The position numbers were made by a program, and so were the translations under genes. Shown one piece after another: positions 9,991 through 18,606 of a DNA stretch of 64,000 nucleotides. The stretch is from Streptococcus parasanguinis (GTDB taxonomy: Bacteria > Bacillota > Bacilli > Lactobacillales > Streptococcaceae): positions 62,001 to 126,000 of the forward strand of contig NZ_CP133988.1 in NCBI RefSeq assembly GCF_031582885.1, given 5' to 3'. Numbering within the stretch: position 1 is the first letter of the stretch; the number at the start of each line of letters is the position of its first letter. A model generated the notes under the pieces. The model saw nothing but the letters and a program-made list of their open reading frames with translations, made no database searches and was not told the origin of the DNA.

Positions 9991-10776
9991 TTATCTTCCT
10001 GCACTTTCATATTTTTTCAATCCTTTTCTAAAAATTGTACGACTGATAATAATCAAAAAAACTGTAAAAACTATTTGATAGAAAAATAGGTTCAATGTAT
10101 CTTTCCCTAAAAATATTAATACTGCAGGATTGGCAATTAATAAATTGGGAACAAATAACATAGTGATCAATCTGTTAATACCTGTAAAAATATTATATGG
10201 ATACTTAGAAATTCCAATATAATTCAAAAATACATCTACTTTTGAAAATTTAGTTGGGAACCAAAATGAACTAATCGTTATTAGAAACCAAATTGAATAA
10301 TATATAATACAACCACACATTAAAGAAAGGATATAAAATAATATTTTTAATGAATTTAAATGTACATTTAAATTTCCATAACTTATAAAAATGATCGCAA
10401 GACCAAAAAAAGTATTCACGAATTGAACTAAATTAAATGATCTAAAAATATAGAACAACTGAGTATCAAACGGCCTCAATAAAATTTGATCCAAGTTACC
10501 ACTCAAAATATCTGATTCTAAAATTCCCATACTTCTAATTAACAATCCCATCATAACTCCATCTACAATAGTGTAGGAACCTACCAAAAATAAAATTTGA
10601 TAATAGTCCCAACCATTAAAAGAGTCTATGTTTAAGAAAATCAATCTAAAAAATACAATAGGTAAACCAATCCACAGTATCGACGAAAATAGACCACAAA
10701 AGAAGTCAAAATGAAAATTCATATCAGATTTAAAACCAAAATGAAGTAGCCTAAAAATTACTTTTATTCTAAACAT
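9991..10776 (-). CDS. ABC-2 family transporter permease (ABC2_membrane_6/DUF990 type), second subunit
   Basis: About 262 aa with six hydrophobic segments, matching the ABC-2 permease group that includes DUF990 (for example LSGNLDQILLRPFDTQLFYI). I chose the ATG at 10776, which has GGGAGGATAAA upstream, over 10791. It follows the stop of the sister permease by one base. Together with the ATPase at 11569-12555 it forms an exporter with two different permease halves. The substrate is unknown; relatives export drugs or peptides. Confidence 0.85.
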   Translation of the reverse strand: MFRIKVIFRLLHFGFKSDMNFHFDFFCGLFSSILWIGLPIVFFRLIFLNIDSFNGWDYYQILFLVGSYTIVDGVMMGLLIRSMGILESDILSGNLDQILLRPFDTQLFYIFRSFNLVQFVNTFFGLAIIFISYGNLNVHLNSLKILFYILSLMCGCIIYYSIWFLITISSFWFPTKFSKVDVFLNYIGISKYPYNIFTGINRLITMLFVPNLLIANPAVLIFLGKDTLNLFFYQIVFTVFLIIISRTIFRKGLKKYESAGR

Positions 10777-10777
10777 T

Positions 10778-11572
10778 TTATCCTCCCACATTTGAGAAGT
10801 GCTCCACTCCTTTTCTCAATATGAATCTTGATATAATATAAAAAATGATGCACCAAATCAATTGAATACAAATAATTCTCAAATAGTCTATTAATTTATA
10901 TGTATCATTACTAAACATCTGAAGCGGTTCATATACTAAGTATTTAAAAGGTAATACATCTAAAAACAGACGAAAATTATTTGAAAAAAAACTTAAAGGC
11001 AATAATATTCCTGATAAAAACTGAATTACTATTTCTTTAACAGTAAGGACAAAAAATATATTTTCTAACCAAAAAGAAAGCATACCTACACAACATGATA
11101 TTAAAAACCATAGAACCATAGATAGAATAATTGCAATACTTCCTAAAATAAGAATTTCAATGGTTAATAACTTATTCTTGTAATAAACACTGGAGAATAA
11201 AATGACAGGAATGATGATAAATAATAAATGAGCAAGCCTATCTCCAAGCATTTTACAAAAATAATACTTATAAAAAGTAACAGGTTTTATTAATATGCTA
11301 AAAAAATTTCCTGAATGAACATCGTCATTGATTTCCCAATCAACTGGATAAAAAACAAAATATGAAAAAATTATAGTCCCCAAATAGTATTGAACCATTG
11401 AGGTAAAATCATATCCTGCTATATTTATCTGGTTACTCTGATATATATACGTCCATAAAAATACTGATATCATAATTTGTATACTTGCCTGTAACATTAA
11501 CAATAGTACACTTGATTTATAGTTCAAAATAGATCGAAATGATATCAGAATAATAGACATTTCTTTTTTCAA
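10778..11572 (-). CDS. ABC-2 family transporter permease, first subunit
   Basis: 264 aa, about six membrane segments. It is homologous in layout to the next gene, with LHSGNFFSILIKPVTFYKYYF-like features (VHSGNFFSILIKP). Translation starts at a TTG that overlaps the ATPase stop codon (TTGA) and has AAGGAG five bases upstream, implying translational coupling. It pairs with 9991-10776 in the membrane. The low GC content and location between rpsI copies show horizontal origin. Confidence 0.85.
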   Translation of the reverse strand: MKKEMSIILISFRSILNYKSSVLLLMLQASIQIMISVFLWTYIYQSNQINIAGYDFTSMVQYYLGTIIFSYFVFYPVDWEINDDVHSGNFFSILIKPVTFYKYYFCKMLGDRLAHLLFIIIPVILFSSVYYKNKLLTIEILILGSIAIILSMVLWFLISCCVGMLSFWLENIFFVLTVKEIVIQFLSGILLPLSFFSNNFRLFLDVLPFKYLVYEPLQMFSNDTYKLIDYLRIICIQLIWCIIFYIISRFILRKGVEHFSNVGG

Positions 11573-12555
11573 TTGTGCTCCTTTTTTGTAAAATAGTTTT
11601 GTAAAATAATTTCTTCTAAAGAAAGATTTGATATTTCAAAATCTTCTATATCTACAAGCTTATTGATTGATTCTAATGTCTCAAAGACAAAATCTCTAGG
11701 TATTTTTAGTATACATTCCGATTTTGTTTGAGAAATGACTACTACTCCTTTAACAGAGCATAACTCTGGTACCAAATCTAATGTCATTTTTATCTTTAAA
11801 TATTTAAAATCAGAAAATTTAGATAAAATAACATCCATTGACTCCTGCAAAATAATTTTTCCTTTGTCAATGACGATTAATTCGTCACAAACAGACGAAA
11901 TATCATCCATATCATGACTCGTTAAAATAATAGTAGTATGACATTCTTCATTCATTTTCTTTAAAAATGTTCTGATATCTTTTTTAGACTGTATATCTAA
12001 CCCTATAGTAGGCTCGTCTAAAAATAATATTTCCGGACTTGTTAAAGATGCCGCGATAAACTCCATTTTCATTTTTTGTCCAAGAGAGAGGGTCCGGACC
12101 TGCTGGTAAAGCTGATCTTTTACATTCAACAAATTGCTTAATTCCTGAATTCGTTCTTGTAAAATCGCCGGTTCTACCTCATATAAAGTACCAATCAATT
12201 GAAAATAATCCATAGCCGAAACATCTTGAAATAACTGTAATTTATTTCCTACTACTATTGAAATTTTTTTTCTAAAATTTATACTTCTTTTAAATGGAAT
12301 TTCTCCATTCACTTCTAATTTTCCGGAACTAGGATAAAGAGTCCCAGTCAACATTTTAATCGTTGTGGATTTACCAGCTCCATTACTCCCAATAAAGCCA
12401 ACTATACTCCCTCTCTTAATCGTAAAACTAATATCTTGAACAGCTCGAATCGTTATTTGATTACGTTTCAAAAATCTCTTGATAAATGGGAGTCTTGAAT
12501 CAAAATTATAAAAATTTTTAGATAAATTCTGAGCATTAATAACTATTTCACTCAT
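11569..12555 (-). CDS. ABC transporter ATP-binding protein, exporter (NatA-like)
   Basis: 328 aa. Walker A GSNGAGKST, signature LSLGQKMKM, Walker B ILFLDEPTIGLD and the switch His in TSHDM are all present, so it should be an active ATPase. A C-terminal extension (about residues 240-328) is typical of drug and polysaccharide exporters. The start at 12555 has AAGGAGA upstream; the longer reading from 12600 does not. It overlaps the 67-aa gene by 8 bp and leads into two permeases. Possible jobs are drug efflux or bacteriocin immunity, which the sequence does not decide. Confidence 0.9.
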   Translation of the reverse strand: MSEIVINAQNLSKNFYNFDSRLPFIKRFLKRNQITIRAVQDISFTIKRGSIVGFIGSNGAGKSTTIKMLTGTLYPSSGKLEVNGEIPFKRSINFRKKISIVVGNKLQLFQDVSAMDYFQLIGTLYEVEPAILQERIQELSNLLNVKDQLYQQVRTLSLGQKMKMEFIAASLTSPEILFLDEPTIGLDIQSKKDIRTFLKKMNEECHTTIILTSHDMDDISSVCDELIVIDKGKIILQESMDVILSKFSDFKYLKIKMTLDLVPELCSVKGVVVISQTKSECILKIPRDFVFETLESINKLVDIEDFEISNLSLEEIILQNYFTKKEHN

Positions 12556-12751
12556 ATATCTCTCCTTTCGATAAAATATATTTACTTGTACTTTTTCCAT
12601 ACTTTACCAAAATGCTAAAGATTGAGCTAAAATCTTCGGGATGGGTAAAATAATATTTGTCTTTAAAAAGTTTCTCAAAACCTTCAAGGCGATTATTGAA
12701 ATCATTAAATTTTGTATTGTCTAGCTGGTTGAATGTCTCTTTAATATCCAT
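12548..12751 (-). CDS. Small hypothetical protein leading the ABC exporter operon
   Basis: 67 aa, charged and aromatic-rich, without signal peptide or membrane helix. I do not recognise a family. The ATG at 12751 has a CGGAGAAAG ribosome-binding site. The stop overlaps the ATPase gene, so it is the first gene of the operon. It may be a regulator or coupling ORF, or the remnant of a longer gene. Confidence 0.55.
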   Translation of the reverse strand: MDIKETFNQLDNTKFNDFNNRLEGFEKLFKDKYYFTHPEDFSSIFSILVKYGKSTSKYILSKGEIYE

Positions 12752-13150
12752 AAACTTTCTCCGTGATTCTTTATTTCACTTTATAAATAGAAGAGTGTCT
12801 GTATATTTATAGATCCTCAAGAACTTGCATTTTATCAAGTATAAGTAGAATAGTATGTAAGGGTTTACATTTTCATATTATATGATTATTTAAGGAATCC
12901 GTCAATTTTCCACATTATTATATGACAAAATGTATTTTTTAAAAATGCAAAAATCTATGAGCAAGATGTTTGACTTCCTTTTTTAAACTATATATACTTA
13001 TATTAACCTTAGAAAAGAAAAAATGTTTGAACAGATATTCAATAATAATTACTTTTTTTAAAATTAAAATTCGAACTTTAAATTTTTATCTTTTTTATAT
13101 TATTGAGTAACCTAAATTGCCCAATTTGTAAAATTTAGCTAGACAAAAAA
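12752..13150. other. AT-rich spacer without gene
   Basis: About 400 bases of very AT-rich DNA upstream of the exporter operon. I see no credible ORF. It should contain the operon promoter, but I could not pick one with confidence. Confidence 0.5.
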
Positions 13151-13180
13151 AGACATCCAAGAGAAATTTCTTAAATGTCT
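13151..13180 (-). terminator. Terminator attached to att site d
   Basis: AGACATCC..AGAAATTTCTTAAATGTCT hairpin with a U-run on the minus strand. An almost identical hairpin lies at 15529-15558 beside truncated site e. Confidence 0.7.
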
Positions 13181-13203
13181 GTAAACGTTGATATAAGCGT
13201 GTT

Positions 13204-13256
13204 GATTAACGTTTTGATAATTGTGATGCTTTACGAGCTTTCTTAAGACCTGGTTT
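13204..13256 (-). repeat. att site d: copy of the rpsI 3' end
   Basis: The minus strand reads [16 protein letters not shown] and a stop. There is one Phe-to-Leu change relative to RpsI, plus synonymous differences. The core GCTTTCTTAAGACCTGGTT is intact. It is the boundary between modules 1 and 2. Confidence 0.9.
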
Positions 13257-13421
13257 GGAAAGTATGGGTTTCAGTTGGACTAAAAACAGCGTATTATCAA
13301 GGCTTTTCAGAACGATATCTACTGATTAATTTCATAAAATATGAATCAATAGATTATAAATAGGGGAATAGTTTAGGTCTGTGAGCATTAAAATAATACA
13401 CCTAACTTTGATCACCATTTT

Positions 13422-13778
13422 TTAGTTATTCACTCTTTTTTCAGATAGTGTTTTTAAAGTTATGATGTAAAATGCCGCAATTAAAACACTATACATCATA
13501 ATCGGAGGATAGAGAATTAAGGATAGAATCAATCCCACTCCTTTAATTATTTGGTCAGGTATCAATAACTTTCTATATTGTGCGTTAGCTTCAAGTAATT
13601 CTTTCTGATCTATATTGGGTTTATCAATTACTTTATGTAAAAACCAGTTTGCTACCGTTGAAACAATAACGATCAGTCCATAAAAGAGCTGTGCCGTATG
13701 ATTCATGAAATGACTACTATCAAAGATACATTTTCTTTCAGATTTCTCCCTTTTCAACTTGGCTAACTTGACCTGCAT
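13422..13778 (-). CDS. Small hypothetical membrane protein
   Basis: 118 aa with two or three hydrophobic segments (about residues 33-48 and 77-108) and a basic N-terminus. No family recognised. No clear ribosome-binding site precedes the ATG at 13778. An internal ATG (MNHTAQLF) is an alternative start. It lies downstream of cadX with a 138-bp gap and could be a separate unit. Confidence 0.5.
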   Translation of the reverse strand: MQVKLAKLKREKSERKCIFDSSHFMNHTAQLFYGLIVIVSTVANWFLHKVIDKPNIDQKELLEANAQYRKLLIPDQIIKGVGLILSLILYPPIMMYSVLIAAFYIITLKTLSEKRVNN

Positions 13779-13916
13779 TACCTAGGTCGCTTTGCTTTAA
13801 ATTATACTTTTTTCTTAAACATTTGCTACGAGTAGTCTTTCTTGTGAGTAATTTTCATCAAAAAATTTCATAGATAAGTCCTATATATAATCATGATAAA
13901 GTAGTAAAAATAGTTG

Positions 13917-14255
13917 TTATCCTAGTTGATTAAAAAAGTCTTTGATTTCCTCATCTTTTATAAAATAATATATAATTTTCCCCTCTCTTCTAGTATCCAA
14001 GATGTTTTGATTGGCTAGTTTACGAAGATGGTGGGAGGCAGATGCCATACTGAGATTTAGTAAACAGGCTATATCGCAGACACAGAGTTCTTCGACGGCA
14101 AGGAGATAAAAGATGATATTTATCTGTTTATTATCGGTAAATTTTGATAAAATGCGAAGTGATTTTTGGACTTTTTCCTTTTCAAGGTAGTTCGTTGCGG
14201 TTGTAACATTTTGTTGATTTATAACATCCACTTGACAGATACTATCTTTTTTCAT
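13917..14255 (-). CDS. cadX: ArsR/SmtB-family metal-sensing repressor (CadX/CadC-like)
   Basis: 112 aa winged-helix repressor of the ArsR family. The metal-site motif ELCVCDIACLLN is at the alpha3 helix, as in CadC/CadX, and the recognition helix region is MASASHHLRKL. It senses Cd(II) or Zn(II) and derepresses cadD. The ATG at 14255 has TAGGAGAAAAAATT upstream; the longer reading from 14285 overlaps cadD and is not favoured. It lies 11 bp downstream of cadD, so cadD-cadX is one operon with probable autoregulation. Confidence 0.88.
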   Translation of the reverse strand: MKKDSICQVDVINQQNVTTATNYLEKEKVQKSLRILSKFTDNKQINIIFYLLAVEELCVCDIACLLNLSMASASHHLRKLANQNILDTRREGKIIYYFIKDEEIKDFFNQLG

Positions 14256-14266
14256 AATTTTTTCTC

Positions 14267-14881
14267 CTAGCCTAACACAGCCCATAGCATGTCAAAGCTG
14301 TTGTTTTCAATCAGGATATACATCCCCAATCCTAAATAGACAACAGCAATAAACCATCTGCTATATTTTTCCAAAGTTTCTCCAACAGAAGGGACTTGTG
14401 CTAATTTTTGGGCAGAAAAAACCAAGAGATAAATCATGACTAGAAAAGTAAGTAAAGTCACTATCAAATTCGCTAAATTTAAGGTGGTAAAATATGGGAC
14501 AAAGACACCAATATTGTCAGCGCCACAACTTGCAAAAGTAATCATAGCGACTAGAAAAATCAGGTTTTTATTGTCTTTTCGCAAACCATCTTTTGCAATA
14601 GCTTCTCCATCAGAATCTCCTAAAAGCAAAACTTTGAGGCCTAGGAAAATTGGAATCAAACCGAGTAAACCTAAAATCTCTTTACTAGGAATATAATTTA
14701 AGACAAATGCAAAAAGTAAACTTAGCAATATTAGACTAACAGAGCCTAGAAATTGTCCTAAATAGATGTTAATGATGTCTTTTCTGCTTTTTCTTTTGGC
14801 AAAAAATAACATTAGGATAATAAGTAAGTCTACGGCTGTCCCAGAATACAGGATTATTGAAGTAACAACATTTTGAACCAT
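14267..14881 (-). CDS. cadD: CadD-family cadmium resistance transporter
   Basis: 204 aa, about six membrane segments, with CadD features such as FASCGADNIGVFVPYF. CadD exports cadmium (and sometimes zinc) across the membrane and is common on staphylococcal and streptococcal mobile DNA. The start at 14881 has GAGGTGC upstream. An imperfect palindrome overlapping the promoter region (14891-14912) is the likely CadX operator. Confidence 0.9.
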   Translation of the reverse strand: MVQNVVTSIILYSGTAVDLLIILMLFFAKRKSRKDIINIYLGQFLGSVSLILLSLLFAFVLNYIPSKEILGLLGLIPIFLGLKVLLLGDSDGEAIAKDGLRKDNKNLIFLVAMITFASCGADNIGVFVPYFTTLNLANLIVTLLTFLVMIYLLVFSAQKLAQVPSVGETLEKYSRWFIAVVYLGLGMYILIENNSFDMLWAVLG

Positions 14882-14890
14882 AAAGCACCT

Positions 14891-14912
14891 CATTCAAATA
14901 TATTTTTGAATG
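14891..14912. promoter_or_regulatory. Putative CadX operator upstream of cadD
   Basis: CATTCAAA..TTTTGAATG: an inverted repeat of the type bound by ArsR-family CadC/CadX repressors. It lies 10 bases upstream of the cadD start. Confidence 0.65.
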
Positions 14913-15235
14913 TATTTTAACATTAAACTTTGTAGATGTCAACTTAAAATCCACCAATTAATAATTGCATGTCAATATTTGTATTGTGAAACTAGTTTCA
15001 GAAATATATAGTCTTAAAGTATGTCCACTGCCAATGGTTTTTTCAATATTTAAGAAGAGATTTATAATGGTTCATTTCTATAAATTTATAAACGAGTTAT
15101 ATATTTTGTTTAACCAATTATTAACTATTTTTATCAATAATCACTTCATTAATTTGTACTTTTTAATTTTGATTTATTTTTCGTGCATATTTTATATGAA
15201 TTTAATTCTAATACATTTTAAATAAAAAATACGCA
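14913..15235. other. AT-rich region without credible gene
   Basis: About 320 bases upstream of cadD. An 86-codon open frame on the plus strand (14965-15225) is very AT-rich, has no ribosome-binding site and resembles no family, so I do not call it. Confidence 0.5.
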
Positions 15236-15240
15236 ATTTT

Positions 15241-15381
15241 AATTGGCACTGACCCCCGTAAATGAGAATTAAATAAAAACACCTCCAAGTTGGATTTGGT
15301 ACAATATAATCAAATGCTCATGGAGGTGTCTTTTTATGGTTAAAAAACGTGTGGAGACGGTGGTATTATTGTCAAGAAAAT
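15241..15381 (+). other. Possible insertion-sequence end remnant
   Basis: A stretch starting GGCACTGACCCCC has ACACCTCCA/TGGAGGTGT arms flanking a TATAAT-like box. It leads into ATGGTTAAAAAACGTGTGG, a transposase-like start that stops after 15 codons. It looks like the left end of a lost IS. I cannot assign the family. Confidence 0.35.
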
Positions 15382-15455
15382 AGAATAACAAGCTATAAAA
15401 CTGTCGAAATAGGTGGCTTATAGGATTTTCACAGAAATCAGTTCTATAATAAATT

Positions 15456-15503
15456 AAAAATCGTGTTGGTAGAAAAATCGTCTACTTCTACCAACACGAT
15501 TTT
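15456..15503. terminator. Strong bidirectional hairpin
   Basis: AAATCGTGTTGGTAGAA and TTCTACCAACACGATTT form a 17-bp perfect stem with an 11-base loop, flanked by A- and T-runs. Confidence 0.7.
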
Positions 15504-15528
15504 ACAAAGAGCCTTTTTTATACAAAAA

Positions 15529-15558
15529 AGACATCCAAGAGAAAACTCTTGAATGTCT
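15529..15558 (-). terminator. Terminator attached to truncated att site e
   Basis: AGACATCCAAGAG/CTCTTGAATGTCT hairpin with a U-run on the minus strand. It is followed by GATTAACGTTTTGAG, the last codons of an rpsI copy (15582-15596) broken by the 200-bp repeat. Confidence 0.7.
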
Positions 15559-15589
15559 GTAAACGTTGATAGTATCGTATTGATTAACG

Positions 15590-15792
15590 TTTTGAGTGCA
15601 GCGGTCGCCATCCAATCAAACATCGCTTCGCTTGTTTTCTTGGGGCAACTGTGCATAGCATATCTCTACGCGACTAAAGTCGCTAGAGCTATCCTAATTG
15701 CGCACCGCCAGTTCTCATAGAAAAAACACCTTGCAAGATGCAAAGTGTTTTCGTTTGTATTCTGCTGTCCAGCAACGAATTAACGTTTAGAG
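15590..15792. repeat. ~200-bp palindrome-rich repeat, copy 2
   Basis: Nearly identical to 9341-9544, including GCGACTAAAGTCGC and the CACCTTGCAAGATGCAAAGTG terminator hairpin. It joins truncated rpsI site e to full site f. Confidence 0.8.
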
Positions 15793-15830
15793 AACTGGCT
15801 AGCTTTACGAGCTTTCTTAAGACCTGGTTG
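15779..15830 (-). repeat. att site f (attR of the 24.5-kb element): copy of the rpsI 3' end
   Basis: The minus strand encodes [15 protein letters not shown] and a stop. Similarity to rpsI ends one codon further in (CAA instead of AAA), which marks the junction with element DNA. Confidence 0.9.
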
Positions 15831-15935
15831 GAAACACTTTTATTTGAATAAGTTTCAATATCCGCTTAAAATCAATGTTTTCCCACGTTTTCAGAAAGAA
15901 TAATTTCATCTAATTTGAATATATTTCATTTGAAT

Positions 15936-15997
15936 GGTGTGAATTTTACCCTAAAAATACACAAATTGAGCTAGATTTTACCAAAAAGTTCACACCA
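15936..15997. promoter_or_regulatory. Integrase arm-type sites at the left end
   Basis: GGTGTGAATTTT (15936-15947) and the inverted AAGTTCACACC (15987-15997) match the repeated GGTGTGAA motif beside the integrase gene at 40235-40307. Confidence 0.7.
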
Positions 15998-16046
15998 TTT
16001 GAATTGTTATTGTTTTGTACATTTGATATACGGAGTGCATTATAAA

Positions 16047-16637
16047 TTATCTCAAATATCTCTCAATATACTCTACGAAGATAAAAGGTTCTATATCTTT
16101 ATAAGCGAGACCTTTAGATAGAGTAAGGCATTGTTTTGCTGTGCCTTTTCCTGGTCGATGGTAAAACGTTCTAATCCCTTGAAGGAATATTCCAAAACGC
16201 GAATGACGTTCCGAGGTTGTCATCTCATCTAAATATTTGTCAACAGCTAAAGCGAATACATTTCCATAATACCTATCATCGTCAAATCTTGTTCTAGCCA
16301 TATAATCTTGAATGTCATAGAGCATAGATTTCATATTTCGATAATTGGGTGCTCCCACCAATGCTCGACTAGCTCTATTTATACCATCAACATAACTGTA
16401 AGCATCATTTAATTGACCAAAATCCCAAAACCTTTTAGAATCAAAATACTTATACTCCATATCTAGTTGTGATTTTAATATTCTTAAAATGGACAGTGCT
16501 GTACTGTCATCTTTATTTTTTATTGCCACATAAGCTTCTTCTACTCCAGTATTATAAAAATCAATATGTTGATTGATTTCATAGCCTAAAATTCCTGTAA
16601 TATCAAATTCAAGTAAATCATTTTCCAATGTAATCAT
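16047..16637 (-). CDS. Unknown protein encoded downstream of the Gabija pair (orf196)
   Basis: 196 aa, soluble, rich in Tyr, Phe and Asp; mostly helical by eye, without signal peptide or membrane helix. I do not recognise a domain. The ATG has a GAAGGAGCAATT ribosome-binding site. It lies 46 bp after gajB on the same strand and is the last gene of the pezA-pezT-gajA-gajB operon. It could be an accessory, inhibitor or sensor component of the defence module, or unrelated cargo. Confidence 0.7.
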   Translation of the reverse strand: MITLENDLLEFDITGILGYEINQHIDFYNTGVEEAYVAIKNKDDSTALSILRILKSQLDMEYKYFDSKRFWDFGQLNDAYSYVDGINRASRALVGAPNYRNMKSMLYDIQDYMARTRFDDDRYYGNVFALAVDKYLDEMTTSERHSRFGIFLQGIRTFYHRPGKGTAKQCLTLSKGLAYKDIEPFIFVEYIERYLR

Positions 16638-16683
16638 AATTGCTCCTTCAACTTTCAGTTCAACAATTGTTAAAGTTTATTTA

Positions 16684-18606
16684 CTAATCAACTAATGACA
16701 GAACATCAACAATATCACTCTGTTCAAAATAATCTTTAGCTTTTTCAAGAATCTGTTGGTCATTACATGGCATATAAACAATTAAGTTTTTCATTGCTCT
16801 AGTGATTGTAACATAAAATAGTTTCTTAGTTCTGTTTTGAACCTTCTCATTAGATGAACCTTTACCAAATATAGAATTAAAATTATATTGATTCCATCTT
16901 CCATTATCTAACAAAACTAAGACATTCTCATATTCACTGCCTTTAACCTTATGCTGAGTTATGACAGATACATATTCTCTAAGATAAGCAATACTATTTA
17001 CATATTCTTGAAATGGTAATTTCTCAAGGCGTAACCATAAATAATAGCCCTTATTTTCTATAAAATTAGTAAATAAGTCGTCCTTTGAAATTAATCCAGT
17101 TCTCTCTGCAAGTTTTATGACTTTTCCAATTGTAATATCATTATCAGAGATTTCTTCCATAATTTTAGATAGATTAATTTTATCAGCGGACGAAGTTATT
17201 TTAAAGCAAGTAATACGCAAAAATTCGTTATGCTTACCTATTTTATATAGTTCTATTAGTTCAAAGATTAGATCTAATCTTTGAAGAATCCTATCTCTAT
17301 CTGTACCCGCCTCATATCTACTACTTAAACCATTAAATTTATAGGCCAATAAAGAATCTTTATTAACTTTACTCTTACTAATCACTTCTTCAAATGAAAA
17401 TGTCTTAATTTCTTCGTAAATGGCTAAAAGTTCTGGAATAGATTTGACAATATCAATTATTAATGGACCACCCTTTCTAACAACAATTTGAGCTTCTTCT
17501 ACTAATTCTTCAAAAGTTTTTCCTTTATCAACTAACTCACTTGCATTAAATTTTTTCTTCATATCTGTAATTAATTTCACAAGCAAATCAGAACTATACA
17601 ATTCAAATAGTTTAGAAAACCCAGCCGTTTCTGCATTAAGTTTGTGTGTTAATCGCAATTCCTTTGTTTTCTGTGGTATATCAAACTCTAATTCTTTAAA
17701 TAGTTCGCTATTTCTAAGATCTTCAAGGTGGGTAATACCATCACCATAAATGAATTTCACCGTTCCTTCAATTACATTACCATTATTCATGTTTGGAGCC
17801 GCTACATCACTAGAAGGAATCTGAACTAATCCATCGCTTCTAAATTTATTTGCTAAATTAATAACTTTTCGTGGATTACGTCTATTTTGATTTTTTTGTA
17901 TTTTTTCAAGACCATAGGAATCTATGTTTCCCACTCCTGAGTCATAGATAGCCTGCATTGAATCTCCAAAAAAACCTACAATATTATCTCTAGTACTCTT
18001 TCTGAGATGCTCTAATAAAATTTTTACAACTAAGGGACTCGTATCTTGATACTCGTCAACAAAAATATAGTTTGCAGTATCCTTTAAAATATCACTCAAC
18101 TTCTTATATTTAGAAAACATTTTTTCAGCAACTATAAGAACATGGTCATGACTTATTTGAACTTTATTTTGCTCAGTTATGCTCATAGAATACCATTCAG
18201 TATATTCAACACGAACACTATCAAAGTAATCAAGCGAAATAAGTTCCTCACCTAATACTTCCTTTGGAGCAACGAATAGAATTTGTTCATCATCATTTAT
18301 TAACTCAACAAGACATTCTTTAATCTCTTTTTGGAAATTTTTAATGACATGCCATATAAAATCGTGAATAGTTGAAACCCGTAAATTATCATTAATGATT
18401 CTAGATCTAATCTCTGCAACAGCATTGTTAGTATAAGTAATGCATACAATCGATTTTTTTGGTTCTTCCATAGATATTTTTTCAATAATGGAAATTAATG
18501 AATAAGTTTTCCCACTCCCAGCACCACCCTCAAGGATAAAATTTTGACCTTGTTTTATTACTTCAAATACTTTTTCTACCTCTGGTTCTACTGTTTTCTC
18601 AACCAT
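16684..18606 (-). CDS. gajB: UvrD/Rep-like superfamily 1 helicase, GajB-type
   Basis: 640 aa. SF1 helicase motifs are present: Walker A GGAGSGKT (residues 27-34), Walker B/motif II VDEYQDTSP (about 185), motif V region QHKVKGSEYENVLV and motif VI VTITRAMKNL near the C-terminus. Overlap by 19 bp with the OLD-type nuclease gene upstream is the Gabija (GajA-GajB) arrangement of class 2 OLD proteins. In that system GajB contributes nucleotide and DNA-end sensing. It is longer than the well-studied Bacillus GajB (about 490 aa), so I call it Gabija-type rather than an exact orthologue. Confidence 0.85.
   Translation of the reverse strand: MVEKTVEPEVEKVFEVIKQGQNFILEGGAGSGKTYSLISIIEKISMEEPKKSIVCITYTNNAVAEIRSRIINDNLRVSTIHDFIWHVIKNFQKEIKECLVELINDDEQILFVAPKEVLGEELISLDYFDSVRVEYTEWYSMSITEQNKVQISHDHVLIVAEKMFSKYKKLSDILKDTANYIFVDEYQDTSPLVVKILLEHLRKSTRDNIVGFFGDSMQAIYDSGVGNIDSYGLEKIQKNQNRRNPRKVINLANKFRSDGLVQIPSSDVAAPNMNNGNVIEGTVKFIYGDGITHLEDLRNSELFKELEFDIPQKTKELRLTHKLNAETAGFSKLFELYSSDLLVKLITDMKKKFNASELVDKGKTFEELVEEAQIVVRKGGPLIIDIVKSIPELLAIYEEIKTFSFEEVISKSKVNKDSLLAYKFNGLSSRYEAGTDRDRILQRLDLIFELIELYKIGKHNEFLRITCFKITSSADKINLSKIMEEISDNDITIGKVIKLAERTGLISKDDLFTNFIENKGYYLWLRLEKLPFQEYVNSIAYLREYVSVITQHKVKGSEYENVLVLLDNGRWNQYNFNSIFGKGSSNEKVQNRTKKLFYVTITRAMKNLIVYMPCNDQQILEKAKDYFEQSDIVDVLSLVD

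Larger units (their letters stand above)
9684..13256. mobile_element. Module 1: ABC-exporter segment between two rpsI att copies
   Basis: A 3.5-kb AT-rich segment bounded by direct repeats of the rpsI 3' end. It has no recombinase of its own. This is the structure expected of a decayed or cis-mobilisable element left by tandem accretion. It carries one ABC-2 exporter operon. About 250 bases at its left end (9736-9990) show no gene. Confidence 0.7.
13204..15830. mobile_element. Module 2: cadmium-resistance segment between two rpsI att copies
   Basis: A 2.6-kb segment between att copies d and f. It carries cadD, cadX, a small membrane protein and a possible IS remnant, without a recombinase. 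It is the second accreted module. Confidence 0.68.

Noticed and set aside
14965..15225. 86-codon plus-strand ORF as a gene
   Set aside because: Extremely AT-rich, Phe/Ile/Leu-dominated, no ribosome-binding site and no family resemblance; chance opening in AT-rich DNA.
15444..15656. 70-codon minus-strand ORF across a hairpin and att copy
   Set aside because: It runs through a perfect 17-bp inverted repeat, a terminator and the 200-bp repeat, so it is not a coding sequence.
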